64,000 nucleotides of DNA from Phenylobacterium sp. (GCA_017991675.1 JAGOQB010000002.1:310001-374000), one strand, 5' to 3'. Shown: positions 46,289-55,353, numbered from the stretch's first letter. Translations and numbers: made by a program. Notes: generated from the letters alone by a model not told the origin.

Positions 46289-47434
46289 TTAGGCCGCGGC
46301 GCCCAGGCTCAGGTTCTCGTAGCGAGCCAGGTGATGATCGGTCGAGCCGAAGGCGCTCTCGATCATGGTGGCGCGCTTGAAGTAGTGGCCGATGGCCATT
46401 TCGTCGGTCATGCCCATGCCGCCGTGCAGCTGGATGGCGTTCTGGCCGATGAACTTGGCCGCCTTGCCGATCTGCACCTTGGCCGCCGCAGCGCCCTTGG
46501 CCCGCTCGACGTCCTCGTCGCCCAGCTTGATGTTGGCCATGTAGGTCATCGAGATCGACTGCTCGAGGTTGATGAACATGTCGACCATGCGGTGCTGCAG
46601 GACCTGGAACTGGCTGATCGGCTGGCCGAACTGCTTGCGCTGCTTGGTGTATTCCAGGGTGCCTTCGTGCAGCTTGCGGAACACGCCGCAGGCTTCGGCG
46701 CAGGTGGCGACGACGGCTTCGTCGATCACCTTCTGAACCAGCGGCAGGCCCGCGCCCTCGGCGCCGATCAGCGCGTCGGCGCCGACCGAGACGTTCTCGA
46801 AGGTCACTTCCGAAGCGCGGAAGCCGTCGACCGTCGGGTAGTCGCGGGTGGTCACGCCCTTGGCGTTCTTCGGCACGATGAACACCGAGACGCCCTGGGC
46901 GTCACGCTGGCCGCCGCCGGTGCGGGCGGTGACGATCAGGTGCGTGGCGTAGGGCGCGCCGATGACCACGGCCTTCTGGCCGTTGATCACGTAGCCGGCG
47001 CCGTCCTTCTTGGCGGTGGTCTTCAGGTCCTGCCAGGTGTAGCGCGCCTGCGGTTCGGCATAGGCGAAGGCGATGATCGTCTCGCCGCCGATGATGCCGC
47101 CGATCAGGTCGGCCGCGCCGGCGTAGCCCGAGTGCTTCAGGAAGCCGCCGCCGATCACCACGGTGCCGAGATAGGGCTCGACGACGAGCGCCTTCCCGAG
47201 CTCTTCCATGATGACCATGTTCTCGGTCGAGCCGCCGCCCAGACCGCCCAGGTCTTCGGCGAACGGCGCGCCCAGGATGCCGAGTTCCTCGGCGAAAGCC
47301 TTCCACACGTTCGGACGCCAGCCCGGCTCGGCCTTCAGCGCGTCACGGCGCTGCTCGAAGCTGTAGTGGTCGGCCAGATAGCTCGCGACGGTGTCGCGCA
47401 GCATCGACTGTTCTTCGGTGAAGCTGAAATCCAT
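46289..47434 (-). CDS. acyl-CoA dehydrogenase, PimD-like small subunit
   Basis: This is a 381-residue FAD flavoprotein of the acyl-CoA dehydrogenase family. It has the N-terminal helical domain (MDFSFTEEQSMLRDTVASYL), a middle beta domain with GYVINGQKAVVIGAPYA, and a C-terminal helical domain with QLHGGMGMTDEMAIGHYFKR. It follows another acyl-CoA dehydrogenase by 85 nt on the same strand. The pair resembles the large and small subunits described as pimeloyl-CoA dehydrogenase (PimC/PimD). The substrate may be a dicarboxylic, branched or steroid-type acyl-CoA; this is not settled by sequence. Confidence 0.9.
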   Translation of the reverse strand: MDFSFTEEQSMLRDTVASYLADHYSFEQRRDALKAEPGWRPNVWKAFAEELGILGAPFAEDLGGLGGGSTENMVIMEELGKALVVEPYLGTVVIGGGFLKHSGYAGAADLIGGIIGGETIIAFAYAEPQARYTWQDLKTTAKKDGAGYVINGQKAVVIGAPYATHLIVTARTGGGQRDAQGVSVFIVPKNAKGVTTRDYPTVDGFRASEVTFENVSVGADALIGAEGAGLPLVQKVIDEAVVATCAEACGVFRKLHEGTLEYTKQRKQFGQPISQFQVLQHRMVDMFINLEQSISMTYMANIKLGDEDVERAKGAAAAKVQIGKAAKFIGQNAIQLHGGMGMTDEMAIGHYFKRATMIESAFGSTDHHLARYENLSLGAAA

Positions 47435-47519
47435 CTGGTTTCCCCGTGCATCACCCCGCCCGGGCGCTCCGGCCCAGGCGGGAAATAAGTGTTGTTATGT
47501 GACTTAAGACGATCGGCGC

Positions 47520-48722
47520 TTAGAGGCCCAGCACCATCTTGGCGATGATGTTGCGCTGGATCTCGTTCGACCCGCCGTAGATGGAGGTCTTGCGCATATT
47601 GAAGTAGCTGCCGGCCACGCCGTCGGCGTAGTCGGGGCCGATGTTGGTGTTGTGGCCGAGGTCGCGCAGGTACGGCGCGCCGTAGTGGCCGACCGCTTCC
47701 AGCACCAGCTCGGTCAGGCGCTGCTGGATCTCAGTGCCCTTGATCTTGAGGATCGAGCTTTCCGGACCCGGGCCCTTGCCGCTGCTTTCGCCGGCCAGGG
47801 TGCGCAGTTCGGTGAACTCCAGCGCCGTCAGGTCGATCTCCAGCTCGGCGACCTTGCGCTTGAAGAACGGGTCGGCCAGCAGCTTGCCGCCGGCGTCCGA
47901 CAGTTCGGTCGAGGCGATCTCGCGGACCTTCTCCAGGCCGCGCTTCGAGCGGGCGACGCCGGCGATGCCGGTGCGCTCGTGGGCGAGCAGCGCCTTGGCG
48001 CAGGTCCAGCCCTGGTTCTCGTGGAAGACGCGGTTCTCGACCGGCACCTTCACGTTGTCGAGGAAGACGTCGTTGACCTCATGGCCGCCTTCCAGGGTCG
48101 TGATGCGGCGCACCTCGATGCCCGGGGTCTTCATGTCGATCAGCAGGAACGAGATGCCCGACTGCGGCTTGGCGTCCGGGTCGGTGCGGACCAGGAAGAA
48201 GCCCCAGTCGGCGTGCTGGCCGAGCGTCGTCCACGTCTTTTGGCCGTTGACGATGTAGTATTCCTTGCCGTCGTCGCCGGTGACGCGCTCGGCCTTGGTC
48301 TTCAGCGAAGCCAGGTCCGAACCGGCGCCCGGCTCCGAATAGCCCTGGCACCACCACACCAGGCCGTCGCGGATGCCCGGCAGGAACTTCTCTTTCTGCT
48401 CCTGGGTGCCGAAGGTGTAGATCACCGGGGCCAGCATCGAGACGCCGAACGGCAGGATGCCCTGGGTGTCGGCGCGGGCCTGCTCTTCGGACCAGATGTA
48501 CTTCTGGGTGGGGGTCCAGCCGGTGCCGCCGAACTCAACCGGCCACGACGGCGTCGCCCAGCCCTTCTTGGCCAGGATACGGTGCCAGGAGAGGTAGTCT
48601 TCCTTGGTCAGTTCCTCGCCGCGATCCTGCTTCTCGCGCAGTTCCTTGGGATAATTCTGGGCGATGAAGGTGCGGGCCTCCTCACGGAAGGCGGCGTCTT
48701 CGGGCGAAAAGTCGAGGTTCAT
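47520..48722 (-). CDS. acyl-CoA dehydrogenase, PimC-like large subunit
   Basis: This is a 400-residue acyl-CoA dehydrogenase with WCQGYSEPGAGSDLASLKTK (FAD/substrate site), IVNGQKTWTTLGQHADW and a C-terminal IYGGSNEIQRNIIAKMVLGL end, the classical family terminus. It is the first gene of the pair that ends at the terminator near 46,232. A candidate operator TTACGTCAACGTCA (48,808-48,821) lies 86 nt upstream. Confidence 0.92.
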   Translation of the reverse strand: MNLDFSPEDAAFREEARTFIAQNYPKELREKQDRGEELTKEDYLSWHRILAKKGWATPSWPVEFGGTGWTPTQKYIWSEEQARADTQGILPFGVSMLAPVIYTFGTQEQKEKFLPGIRDGLVWWCQGYSEPGAGSDLASLKTKAERVTGDDGKEYYIVNGQKTWTTLGQHADWGFFLVRTDPDAKPQSGISFLLIDMKTPGIEVRRITTLEGGHEVNDVFLDNVKVPVENRVFHENQGWTCAKALLAHERTGIAGVARSKRGLEKVREIASTELSDAGGKLLADPFFKRKVAELEIDLTALEFTELRTLAGESSGKGPGPESSILKIKGTEIQQRLTELVLEAVGHYGAPYLRDLGHNTNIGPDYADGVAGSYFNMRKTSIYGGSNEIQRNIIAKMVLGL

Positions 48723-48807
48723 AGGCGGCTCCCAGGCGCGAGCATTTACAGCGTATTTCGTTGGGCGCGGAACATACGCGCGTCGCGTGACAATGTGAAG
48801 ATGACCC

Positions 48808-48821
48808 TTACGTCAACGTCA
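48808..48821. promoter_or_regulatory. candidate operator upstream of the acyl-CoA dehydrogenase pair
   Basis: TTACGT-CA-ACGTCA differs at one position from the TTACGT-N2-ACGTAA dyad known for proteobacterial regulators of acyl-CoA degradation such as LiuR. It lies in the 269-nt gap between the dehydrogenase start and the plus-strand gene at 48,992. No other gene is seen in that gap. Confidence 0.35.
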
Positions 48822-48991
48822 CATCAACTTATCGCGGTTCACTTAGGCTCGTTCGAGACGGAAATGCAAACCCGCGCACGGCTCGCGGGTGGCTGCTCGC
48901 GGGACCCGCATCGGGCATCTCGCGAACCTTCGCCTTGCGCCAGCGTTGGAGCCGTTGCGTCCCGCGTCCGCGACGTGCATCCCTGAGCCCC

Positions 48992-49723
48992 ATGCCGCGC
49001 ATCCTCACCTACAATGTCCACCGCTGCGTCGGCACGGACCGGCGCCTGGACGTCGGCCGCGTGGCCGAGGTGATCGCCCGGCTCGAACCGGACATCGTCG
49101 CCCTGCAGGAGCTGGACGTCGGCCGCGCCCGCACCGGCGGCGTCGATCAGGCCCACCAGATCGCCCGGCGGCTGAAGATGGCCTTCCACTTCCACCCGGC
49201 CCTGCGCGTCGAGGAGGAGCTCTACGGCGACGCCATCCTCACCGTCTATCCGGAGCGGATGATCCAGACCGGTCCCCTGCCCGGCTACGCCCCCATTCCG
49301 CGGCTGGAGCCGCGCGGCGCGGTGTGGATCTCGACCGAGGTCGACGGCCGCCCCGTGCAGGTGATCAACACCCACCTGGGCCTCGTCCCCCGCGAGCAGC
49401 AGATCCAGGCCGCCTGGCTGGCCGGCCCGGCCTGGCTGGGACACCCGATGCGGCAGGGGCCGACGATCCTGCTCGGCGACTTCAACGCCACCGGCTCGTC
49501 GGTGGTCTATCGCACCCTGGCGGCCAAGCTGGCTGCAGCGCGTCGGCTCTCGCCGCAACGCTCGCCGACCTCAACCTTTCCGTCGGCCCTGCCGGTGCTG
49601 CGCATCGACCACATCTTCGTCAGCCCCGAGATCAAGGTCGAGAACGTGTTCGTTCCCTTCGATCCCCTGACTCGCGTCGCCTCCGACCACCTGCCGCTGG
49701 TGATGGACTTCAGCGTGGCATGA
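48992..49723 (+). CDS. endonuclease/exonuclease/phosphatase (EEP) family protein
   Basis: This is a 243-residue metal-dependent hydrolase of the EEP fold. It starts MPRILTYNVHRCVG with the metal Asn, and has IVALQELD with the metal Glu, INTHLGL with His, LLGDFNATGSS with Asp and Asn, and the terminal SDHLPLVMDF with the catalytic Asp-His. The context with a phospholipase D-like gene, convergent with a 14-nt 3' overlap, resembles pairs seen in many proteobacteria. The substrate is unknown. The ATG at 48,992 excludes an Arg-rich upstream extension. Confidence 0.88.
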   Translation: MPRILTYNVHRCVGTDRRLDVGRVAEVIARLEPDIVALQELDVGRARTGGVDQAHQIARRLKMAFHFHPALRVEEELYGDAILTVYPERMIQTGPLPGYAPIPRLEPRGAVWISTEVDGRPVQVINTHLGLVPREQQIQAAWLAGPAWLGHPMRQGPTILLGDFNATGSSVVYRTLAAKLAAARRLSPQRSPTSTFPSALPVLRIDHIFVSPEIKVENVFVPFDPLTRVASDHLPLVMDFSVA

Positions 49724-51167
49724 ACCGGGTGTGCATCAGGTCCTCGGTGTAAAGCAGGTCGCGTCGGCGCGTGGCCCGCCAGGAGTCGGCCACCGAGTAC
49801 GGATCGCCGAGGTGATAGGTGGCGATGATCTCGCCCAGCGGCGTCTGCTTCATCGGCAGGATCGGCGACAGCCGCCCCTGCGCGTTCAGGTGCTCGATCG
49901 CCGCGATCATCCCGCCGCACTCGTCGCGCGCATTGGCCACCGCCTCGCCCGTGCAGCCCAGGAAATGGCCGATCAGCCGGTCGCGCAGAGCGCCGATGGT
50001 GCGCCCCTCGCCGCCGCCGTCCACCTGAACGCCCAGCTCGACCTCGGTGTCGAAGCCGCCCGAGCGGTTGTTGAGGTTGGCCGACCCTACGCGCGCCAGG
50101 CGCTCATCGATGATCGTCACCTTCGAATGCACGATGATCTTCGTCCCGGCCGGCGTCGTTGGATACCAGGCCCGGAACCGCCCGAAGACGTCAGCCGAGC
50201 GCAGCCGCCACAGCATGTTCGACCGCGCCCGATCCATGGTCAGCTGGTCGAACCAGCTCGGGCTCTGGCCGGTCGAGATCAGCACCACCTCCGGTCCGTC
50301 CGGCTCGGCCAGTCGCTTGGCCAGCGCCGCGGCGTAGAGCGGCGAGGCGAAGTACTGGTTCTCCAGATAGATCACCGACTTGGCCGCCAGGATCGATTCG
50401 ATGGTCAGGCGGCGGATCTCCGTCACCTCGGGGCGCTCATCCCAGGCCGGTTCGGTGCGCTGGATCGAGACCTCGACGTCGCTCAGGTGCGCAGGGACGT
50501 AGGCCGGCCAGGGATCCTCCTCCGCCGGCTCAGGCTTGGGCAGCGCCTCGCCCGTGGCGCGGCGCCAGCGTTCGCGCGCCAGGTCGCCCAGGGCCTGCGC
50601 CGCCGCGCCGTCGACCATCATCATCACTTCGTGACGCGGGGCGTGATGGTGCTGGTCGGGCATGATCCGCCGCGGGTCATGCTCCAGGTGGCCGGGCGTA
50701 TCCCAGCGATCGACGCTGATGTCCCCGCCGCCGCAGAACGCCAGGGCGTCGTCGACCACCAGCACCTTCTGGTGGTGGCAGGCGCCGAACGGCACGTGAT
50801 CGTCCAGCCAGAACTTGACGCCCGTGCCGCGGAACCACTTGCGGGCCTTGTGGGGAAAGAACTGCTGGCTGGCCGCGATCGGCAGGGCCGACTTCCAGAT
50901 CAGCACCCGGATGTCGAGATCCGGCCGCGCCTTGGCCAGCGCCACCAGGATGCGGCCCACCTCGTCGGGATCGGAGGGGCCATCGAAGCCGTCAGGAAAC
51001 AGCCGCGCCCGCGGGTCGAACCCCCAGCCCAGCAGCAGCACCGAGCGGCGCGCCTTGCGCAGCGCCTCGAAAACCGCCGTGAAGTAGGCCTCGGTATCGA
51101 CCAGAAAGGCGGCGCGGCCCGCGCGCTCCTTGCGCCAGCACGTCTCGCCGGGCCTCAACAAATCCAT
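49710..51167 (-). CDS. phospholipase D-like protein (cardiolipin synthase-like)
   Basis: This is a 485-residue protein with two HKD motifs: HHQKVLVVDDALAFCGGGD (His132, Lys134) and, near residue 350, HSKVTIIDERLARVGSANLN. Both catalytic sites are complete. There are no N-terminal membrane helices, which separates it from typical ClsA; it is closer to the PLD-like enzymes of alphaproteobacteria. It may hydrolyse or transfer phosphatidyl groups. The ATG at 51,167 (MDLLRPGE) fits the family better than the ATG 39 nt upstream. Confidence 0.9.
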   Translation of the reverse strand: MDLLRPGETCWRKERAGRAAFLVDTEAYFTAVFEALRKARRSVLLLGWGFDPRARLFPDGFDGPSDPDEVGRILVALAKARPDLDIRVLIWKSALPIAASQQFFPHKARKWFRGTGVKFWLDDHVPFGACHHQKVLVVDDALAFCGGGDISVDRWDTPGHLEHDPRRIMPDQHHHAPRHEVMMMVDGAAAQALGDLARERWRRATGEALPKPEPAEEDPWPAYVPAHLSDVEVSIQRTEPAWDERPEVTEIRRLTIESILAAKSVIYLENQYFASPLYAAALAKRLAEPDGPEVVLISTGQSPSWFDQLTMDRARSNMLWRLRSADVFGRFRAWYPTTPAGTKIIVHSKVTIIDERLARVGSANLNNRSGGFDTEVELGVQVDGGGEGRTIGALRDRLIGHFLGCTGEAVANARDECGGMIAAIEHLNAQGRLSPILPMKQTPLGEIIATYHLGDPYSVADSWRATRRRDLLYTEDLMHTRFMPR

Positions 51168-51232
51168 CACCGACCCAATCGCCCAGCCACAGCCTCCACC
51201 CATCAAAGCCTATGGCCAAGCCTGGTTCCGCT

Positions 51233-51273
51233 GCAAAAGAAAAGAGCGCCCGGCCGGGGGGACGCGGGCGCTC
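51233..51273 (-). terminator. intrinsic terminator after the small secreted protein gene
   Basis: On the minus strand GAGCGCCCG pairs with CGGGCGCTC around a 12-nt loop, followed by TTTTCTTTTGC. It lies 46 nt past the stop of the 51,319 gene. Confidence 0.8.
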
Positions 51274-51318
51274 AGTCGGGAAGCGACTGCCGGGTGGGGA
51301 CCGACAGGCGGTCGGGGG

Positions 51319-51636
51319 TTAGCCCTTGTAGGCCTGGCAGGGGCCGTTCAGTTCGGCGACCAGGCGCGCCTTGCGGTCGGTGCTGTCGGTCTTGCCTTCA
51401 CGCTTGGCCTTGTCGAACTCGATCTTGCCGCGATCGGTGACGAAGGCGTTGCGGGTGCGCCCCTCGCTCTTGATGAAGGCGTCCATCGACGTGGTGTCGA
51501 CGCTGGCGATGCCGGAGGCGGCCAGTCCGCGGCAGCGGTTGGCCTTCAGGTAATCCACGTCGCTGACAGCCGCCGAAGCGGAACCGGCCGCAGCCAGCAG
51601 ACCAGCGGACGTCAGGGCGATGGCGAACAGTTTCAT
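51319..51636 (-). CDS. small secreted hypothetical protein
   Basis: This 105-residue protein has a clear signal peptide (MKLFAIALTSAGLLAAAGSA, then SAAV) and a mature part of about 82 residues with two Cys (NRCRG and GPCQAY) that could form one disulfide. The middle is Lys/Asp/Arg-rich. I do not recognise a family. It is probably periplasmic. It has its own terminator, and the AT-rich region upstream (51,700-51,790) likely holds its promoter. Confidence 0.75.
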   Translation of the reverse strand: MKLFAIALTSAGLLAAAGSASAAVSDVDYLKANRCRGLAASGIASVDTTSMDAFIKSEGRTRNAFVTDRGKIEFDKAKREGKTDSTDRKARLVAELNGPCQAYKG

Positions 51637-51761
51637 GGCGTAACTCCCTCGAAATTCGATGAGGGGAAACTGCTCGCGGCGCCGCGAACACTCAAATGAA
51701 TTCCCGGCAATGATTAGTATTCGCAGATTAAATTAAAGTCACAATACGCAATGATTACTAC

Positions 51762-51788
51762 GGAACATAAACACCTTGTAATGTTCCG
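51762..51788. repeat. inverted repeat upstream of thioesterase gene
   Basis: CGGAACAT and ATGTTCCG are perfect 8-nt arms separated by 12 nt (51,761-51,788). It lies 22 nt upstream of the thioesterase start. It could be an operator or an RNA stem in the leader. Confidence 0.4.
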
Positions 51789-51809
51789 CGCACGACGCAA
51801 AGCTATGGC

Positions 51810-52232
51810 ATGACACTTTCGCTCAAGCTTGACGCCGCCCAGGTCAACACCCTGCTTCGGCGCGCTTTTCCCGACGGATCCGACGCCCATTTCCCCCGCG
51901 TGACCGAGGTTGCGCCCGGGCGGGCGGTGCTCGTGCGCGCCTACCATGACAGCATGCTGCGCCCGGGGCGGCTGATCTCCGGCCCGAACCTGATGGCGTT
52001 GGCCGACACCGCGGCCTATGCGCTGATCCTCTCCCACATCGGCGACCAGCTGATGGCGGTGACCAGCGCGCTGGTGATGAACTTCCTGCGCGGCGCCCAG
52101 CCTGGAGACCTCTACGCCGAGGCGCAGATGCTGCGGCTCGGCCGGCGCAACGCGGTGTGCGACGTTCGGCTCTGGACCGAACATCCCGACCGACTGGCGG
52201 CCCAGGCCACCGTCACCTACGCTATCCCCTGA
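51810..52232 (+). CDS. PaaI family thioesterase
   Basis: This is a 140-residue hotdog-fold thioesterase of the PaaI/YdiI type that hydrolyses acyl-CoA. The family block is visible as MLRPGRLISGPNLMALADTA, with the catalytic Asp in the helix, and SALVMNFLRGAQPGDL. It is followed 18 nt later by the DUF1289 gene on the same strand, so the two are likely cotranscribed. Confidence 0.88.
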   Translation: MTLSLKLDAAQVNTLLRRAFPDGSDAHFPRVTEVAPGRAVLVRAYHDSMLRPGRLISGPNLMALADTAAYALILSHIGDQLMAVTSALVMNFLRGAQPGDLYAEAQMLRLGRRNAVCDVRLWTEHPDRLAAQATVTYAIP

Positions 52233-52250
52233 TCAGCCGCACCCGGACCC

Positions 52251-52469
52251 ATGACCGACGCTCCCGCCACCCCGCCCGCCCCCATCAAGACGCCCTGCGT
52301 CAAGGTCTGCGTCGTCGACGGCGAGAGCGGGCTCTGCCTCGGCTGCTATCGCCGCCTCAGCGAGGTCGCCGGCTGGGCCAAGCTGAGCGACGAGGACCGG
52401 ACCCGGATCATGGCCGAACTGCCCTCGCGGCGCAGCCGGATCCGCCCCGAGAAGTTGGGAATGTTTTAA
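52251..52469 (+). CDS. DUF1289 domain-containing protein
   Basis: This 72-residue protein has the DUF1289 pattern: PCVKVCVVDGESGLCLGCYR with four Cys that would bind a metal or cluster, then EVAGWAKLSDEDRTRIMAEL. The role is unknown; some relatives act as Fe-S related small proteins. It is downstream of the thioesterase. Confidence 0.88.
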   Translation: MTDAPATPPAPIKTPCVKVCVVDGESGLCLGCYRRLSEVAGWAKLSDEDRTRIMAELPSRRSRIRPEKLGMF

Positions 52470-52601
52470 CCTTAAACCTTTGCTGTAGTTAGGTTTTCAG
52501 CAACGTCCGATTCACGCCTTGCAAACCTCGCCGCCGTAAGGTCCGCGCCGAACAGGGTCGAAAACGGCCCGCGGTGAAGCCGAAGCGGCAAGGTGTGGGA
52601 T

Positions 52602-53105
52602 ATGCTCAAACTGGCGATGATGGCGCTTCTGGGCGCCGTGTCTGCGGTGGGCGCGGCCGAGGCGTTGAACACCTTCACTGACCCGAAGCCGGAACTGCGC
52701 GCGGCGCTGGCCATCGCGCCGCAGGCCGCGGCCCATGCCCAGCCGGCCTCGATCGCCAAGGGCGGCGACGGCCATTACTGGGCCGAGGCCGACGTCAACG
52801 GCTCGCGGGTGCGCTTCCTGGTCGACACCGGCGCCAGCGCCGTCGCCCTGACCCTGGCCGACGCCCAGCGCCTCGGCATCGCCACTGACAAGCTCGACTA
52901 CAACTACAAGGTCGTCACCGCTTCGGGCGAGACCCGCGCCGCCGCCGTGAAGCTGGGCCGCGTCTCGGTGGCCGGCGCCGCGCTCAACGACGTCGACGCC
53001 ATGGTGATTGAGAGCGGCCTGGAAAGCTCGCTGCTCGGCATGACCTATCTAGGCCGCCTCGCCAGTTTCGAGGCTACGCGCACGGCGCTCATCCTGCGCC
53101 CGTAG
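52602..53105 (+). CDS. TIGR02281-type retropepsin-like aspartic protease, membrane-anchored
   Basis: This 167-residue protein has an N-terminal hydrophobic helix (MLKLAMMALLGAVSAVGAAE) and a clan AA protease domain with FLVDTGASAVALT, the active-site Asp in DTGA, and LLGMTYLGRL near the end. It works as a dimer in the periplasm. The ATG at 52,602 follows AAGG; a GTG at 52,593 is also possible. Its 3' end overlaps dusA by 57 nt. The 132-nt gap before it has no other gene. Confidence 0.88.
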   Translation: MLKLAMMALLGAVSAVGAAEALNTFTDPKPELRAALAIAPQAAAHAQPASIAKGGDGHYWAEADVNGSRVRFLVDTGASAVALTLADAQRLGIATDKLDYNYKVVTASGETRAAAVKLGRVSVAGAALNDVDAMVIESGLESSLLGMTYLGRLASFEATRTALILRP

Positions 53106-54080
53106 GACCTGGGCCAGGGCCGCGTCGATCACCTCGAGGCCGGCGCCCGGCTTCACGCCCTCGACCGTCAGCACTCGGCGCCAGCCGCGCGCGCCCGGCA
53201 GGCCGTGGAACAGCCCCAGCATGTGGCGCGTCATGGCCGCCAGGTGCGTGCCGCGCGCCAGTTCGCGCGCGACATAGGGTCGGTAGAGCTCGACCGCCCG
53301 GAAGGCGTCGACGTCCTCGACGGCCATGCCGAACACCCGGCGGTCGACCTCGCCCAGCAACGCGGGCGTGTGATAGGCCGCGCGTCCCAGCATCACCCCG
53401 TCGACGGCGCACAGATGTTGCTCGGTCTCGTCCAGCGACCCGACGCCGCCGTTGATCACGATGGTCAGGTCGGGCCGCTCGCGCTTCAGGCGATGCACCA
53501 GCGGATAGTCGAGCGGCGGCACGTCGCGGTTTTCCTTGGGCGACAGCCCCTTCAGCCACGCTTTGCGGGCGTGGACGACGAAGCTCGACACCCCGGCCTG
53601 GGCGCACAGGTCGACGAGCCGGAACAGGCTCTGCTCGGGGTCCTGGTCATCGACGCCGATCCGGCACTTCACCGTCACCGGGATCTTCACCGCCGCGCCC
53701 ATGGCCGCCATGCACTGCGCCACCAGCTCGGGCTCGCGCATCAGGCAGGCGCCGAACCGGCCGCTCTGCACCCGGTCGGACGGGCAGCCGACATTGAGGT
53801 TGATCTCGTCATAGCCCTCGGCCTCGCCGATCTTCGCCGCGGCGACCAGATCGGCCGGCTCCGAGCCGCCCAGCTGCAGGGCGACCGGATGCTCGGCCGG
53901 GTCATAGGCCAGCAACCGCTCGCGGTCGCCATGCAGCACCGCCCCGGTGGTCAGCATCTCGGTATAGAGCAGCGCCCGGCTCGACAGGGTGCGATGCAGG
54001 CTCCGGCAATGCCGGTCCGTCCAGTCCATCATGGGCGCAACGGACAGCCTATGCGGTTGAAATTGCTTCGCGTTGTTCAT
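53049..54080 (-). CDS. dusA: tRNA-dihydrouridine(20/20a) synthase DusA
   Basis: DusA is a flavin enzyme that reduces uridine 20 and 20a in the tRNA D-loop. At 343 residues it has the N-terminal LSVAPMMDWTDRHCR (the DusA-specific form), the catalytic Cys99 in NLNVGCPS, VKCRIGVDD, FVVHARKAWLKGLSPKENR and INGGVGS. The C-terminal helical domain carries HMLGLFHGLPGARGWRR. The CDS ends inside the convergent protease gene (57-nt overlap). Confidence 0.96.
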   Translation of the reverse strand: MNNAKQFQPHRLSVAPMMDWTDRHCRSLHRTLSSRALLYTEMLTTGAVLHGDRERLLAYDPAEHPVALQLGGSEPADLVAAAKIGEAEGYDEINLNVGCPSDRVQSGRFGACLMREPELVAQCMAAMGAAVKIPVTVKCRIGVDDQDPEQSLFRLVDLCAQAGVSSFVVHARKAWLKGLSPKENRDVPPLDYPLVHRLKRERPDLTIVINGGVGSLDETEQHLCAVDGVMLGRAAYHTPALLGEVDRRVFGMAVEDVDAFRAVELYRPYVARELARGTHLAAMTRHMLGLFHGLPGARGWRRVLTVEGVKPGAGLEVIDAALAQVLRAQDERRARSLETGEAA

Positions 54081-54161
54081 GGAGCCAAAAGGTTGGGCGG
54101 GCCGTCGGAGGCGCGGTTCTACGCCATTTCACGACGGAGTTCGCCCCCTAACCTGCCGCAC

Positions 54162-54181
54162 CCGTTTCGCACTCGAAACGG
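54162..54181. repeat. hairpin between dusA and the FAD oxidase gene
   Basis: CCGTTTCG and CGAAACGG form a perfect 8-bp stem with loop CACT. It lies in the 154-nt gap downstream of the FAD oxidase gene and upstream of dusA. No T run follows on the minus strand. It may end the oxidase transcript. Confidence 0.4.
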
Positions 54182-54234
54182 CCTCGATCCGAAACCGAAA
54201 ATCCGAGACCCTGATCACCCGCATGCGCCCCCGG

Positions 54235-55353
54235 CTAAGCTGTTCGCGCGAGGAATCGTGCTGGCGACAGTTCGCCTGGATCAAAGCCCTGCCAGTCGCC
54301 GCGCAGCGCCAACGACGCGATCAGCCGTGAAACGGCTGGCGAGGTCTGAATTCCATACCCCCCCTGCCCCGCGAGCCAGAGGAAGGTCTCCGCCTCAGGG
54401 TCGGGCCCCACCACGGGCTTGCGGTCCGGGGCGAAGCTGCGAAGCCCGGCCCAAGAGCGAACGACCCGGTCGATCTGAAGGGTGGTCGCAGTCATGATCC
54501 GATCAAGCGCCACAGCCACGTCGAAGTCGTCAGCCCAGGCGTCGCAGGGAGGCGTCGGCGTTTCGTCGGCGGGGGAAACCAGGAGCAGGCCGGCGTCCGG
54601 CTTGAAGTAGAAGCTCTCGTCTGCAGCGATCACCAGCGGCCAGCCGGAAATGTCCACGTCCTGCGGCGCCTTTACGACGGCTGCGGTCCGTCTCAGCGGC
54701 GCGACGCCGAGGCGCGCCAATCCGGCCATCTCGGCCACGTCGTCCGCCCAGGCGCCGGCCGCGTTGATGATCGCCGCACACTCGAGCACCTCGTCAGACA
54801 GCCTCACCCGCCAAAGATCGCCCCTACGCTCCAACCCCACGACCTCCGCGTCGGTGCGGACCTCTGCTCCGCGCCGGCGCGCGCCGCGCAGCCACCCCTG
54901 ATGGAGAGCATCGACGTCAATGTTCTTCGCCCCTGGCTCAAGGACACCAAGTCGGGCGTGCTCAGGACGCATTGCCGGAACCAGACGCCTGATCGCAGCC
55001 TCATCCATCTCATAGGCCTCGACGCCCAGCCCCCGAGCGTGCGCGACGAGGGCCTCCAACGCCTCCCGATCCGCCTCCGAACCCAGGTGAAGCGACCCGC
55101 TCGGCGAGAGTAGCGGGTACTCGCAAAGGCCGGCTGGCGGCTCCTCCAGGAAGGCTCGGCTCGCGCAGCTCAACGCACAGACGATGGGCGGCCCATAGGT
55201 CTCGCTGAAGAGCGCCGCAGACCGTCCGGTCGAATGGTATCCGGGCCGGCTTTCGCGCTCCAGCAGGATGACGCTGGCTGAGGCGCTCAGCTCGTAGGCG
55301 GCCGAGGCGCCAGCGATTCCCCCGCCGATAATGATGAAGTTCGCCTGGCGCAT
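54235..55353 (-). CDS. FAD-dependent oxidoreductase (DAO family)
   Basis: This is a 372-residue flavoprotein of the D-amino acid oxidase/glycine oxidase group. The dinucleotide motif is FIIIGGGIAGASAAYELS and the FAD-binding C-terminal block is LAGQGGYGIQTSPAVSRLIA. It oxidises an amine or amino acid with oxygen or another acceptor. There is no signal peptide. It is divergent from the M81 gene across a 106-nt AT-rich region. Its codons look less biased to G/C at third positions than those of dusA next door, which may mark the edge of an acquired block. Confidence 0.88.
   Translation of the reverse strand: MRQANFIIIGGGIAGASAAYELSASASVILLERESRPGYHSTGRSAALFSETYGPPIVCALSCASRAFLEEPPAGLCEYPLLSPSGSLHLGSEADREALEALVAHARGLGVEAYEMDEAAIRRLVPAMRPEHARLGVLEPGAKNIDVDALHQGWLRGARRRGAEVRTDAEVVGLERRGDLWRVRLSDEVLECAAIINAAGAWADDVAEMAGLARLGVAPLRRTAAVVKAPQDVDISGWPLVIAADESFYFKPDAGLLLVSPADETPTPPCDAWADDFDVAVALDRIMTATTLQIDRVVRSWAGLRSFAPDRKPVVGPDPEAETFLWLAGQGGYGIQTSPAVSRLIASLALRGDWQGFDPGELSPARFLARTA

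Noticed and set aside
48839-48880. A possible SOS box GTTCACTTAGGCTCGTTC
   Set aside because: The spacing is 10 nt rather than 7 and it is not close to a DNA repair gene.
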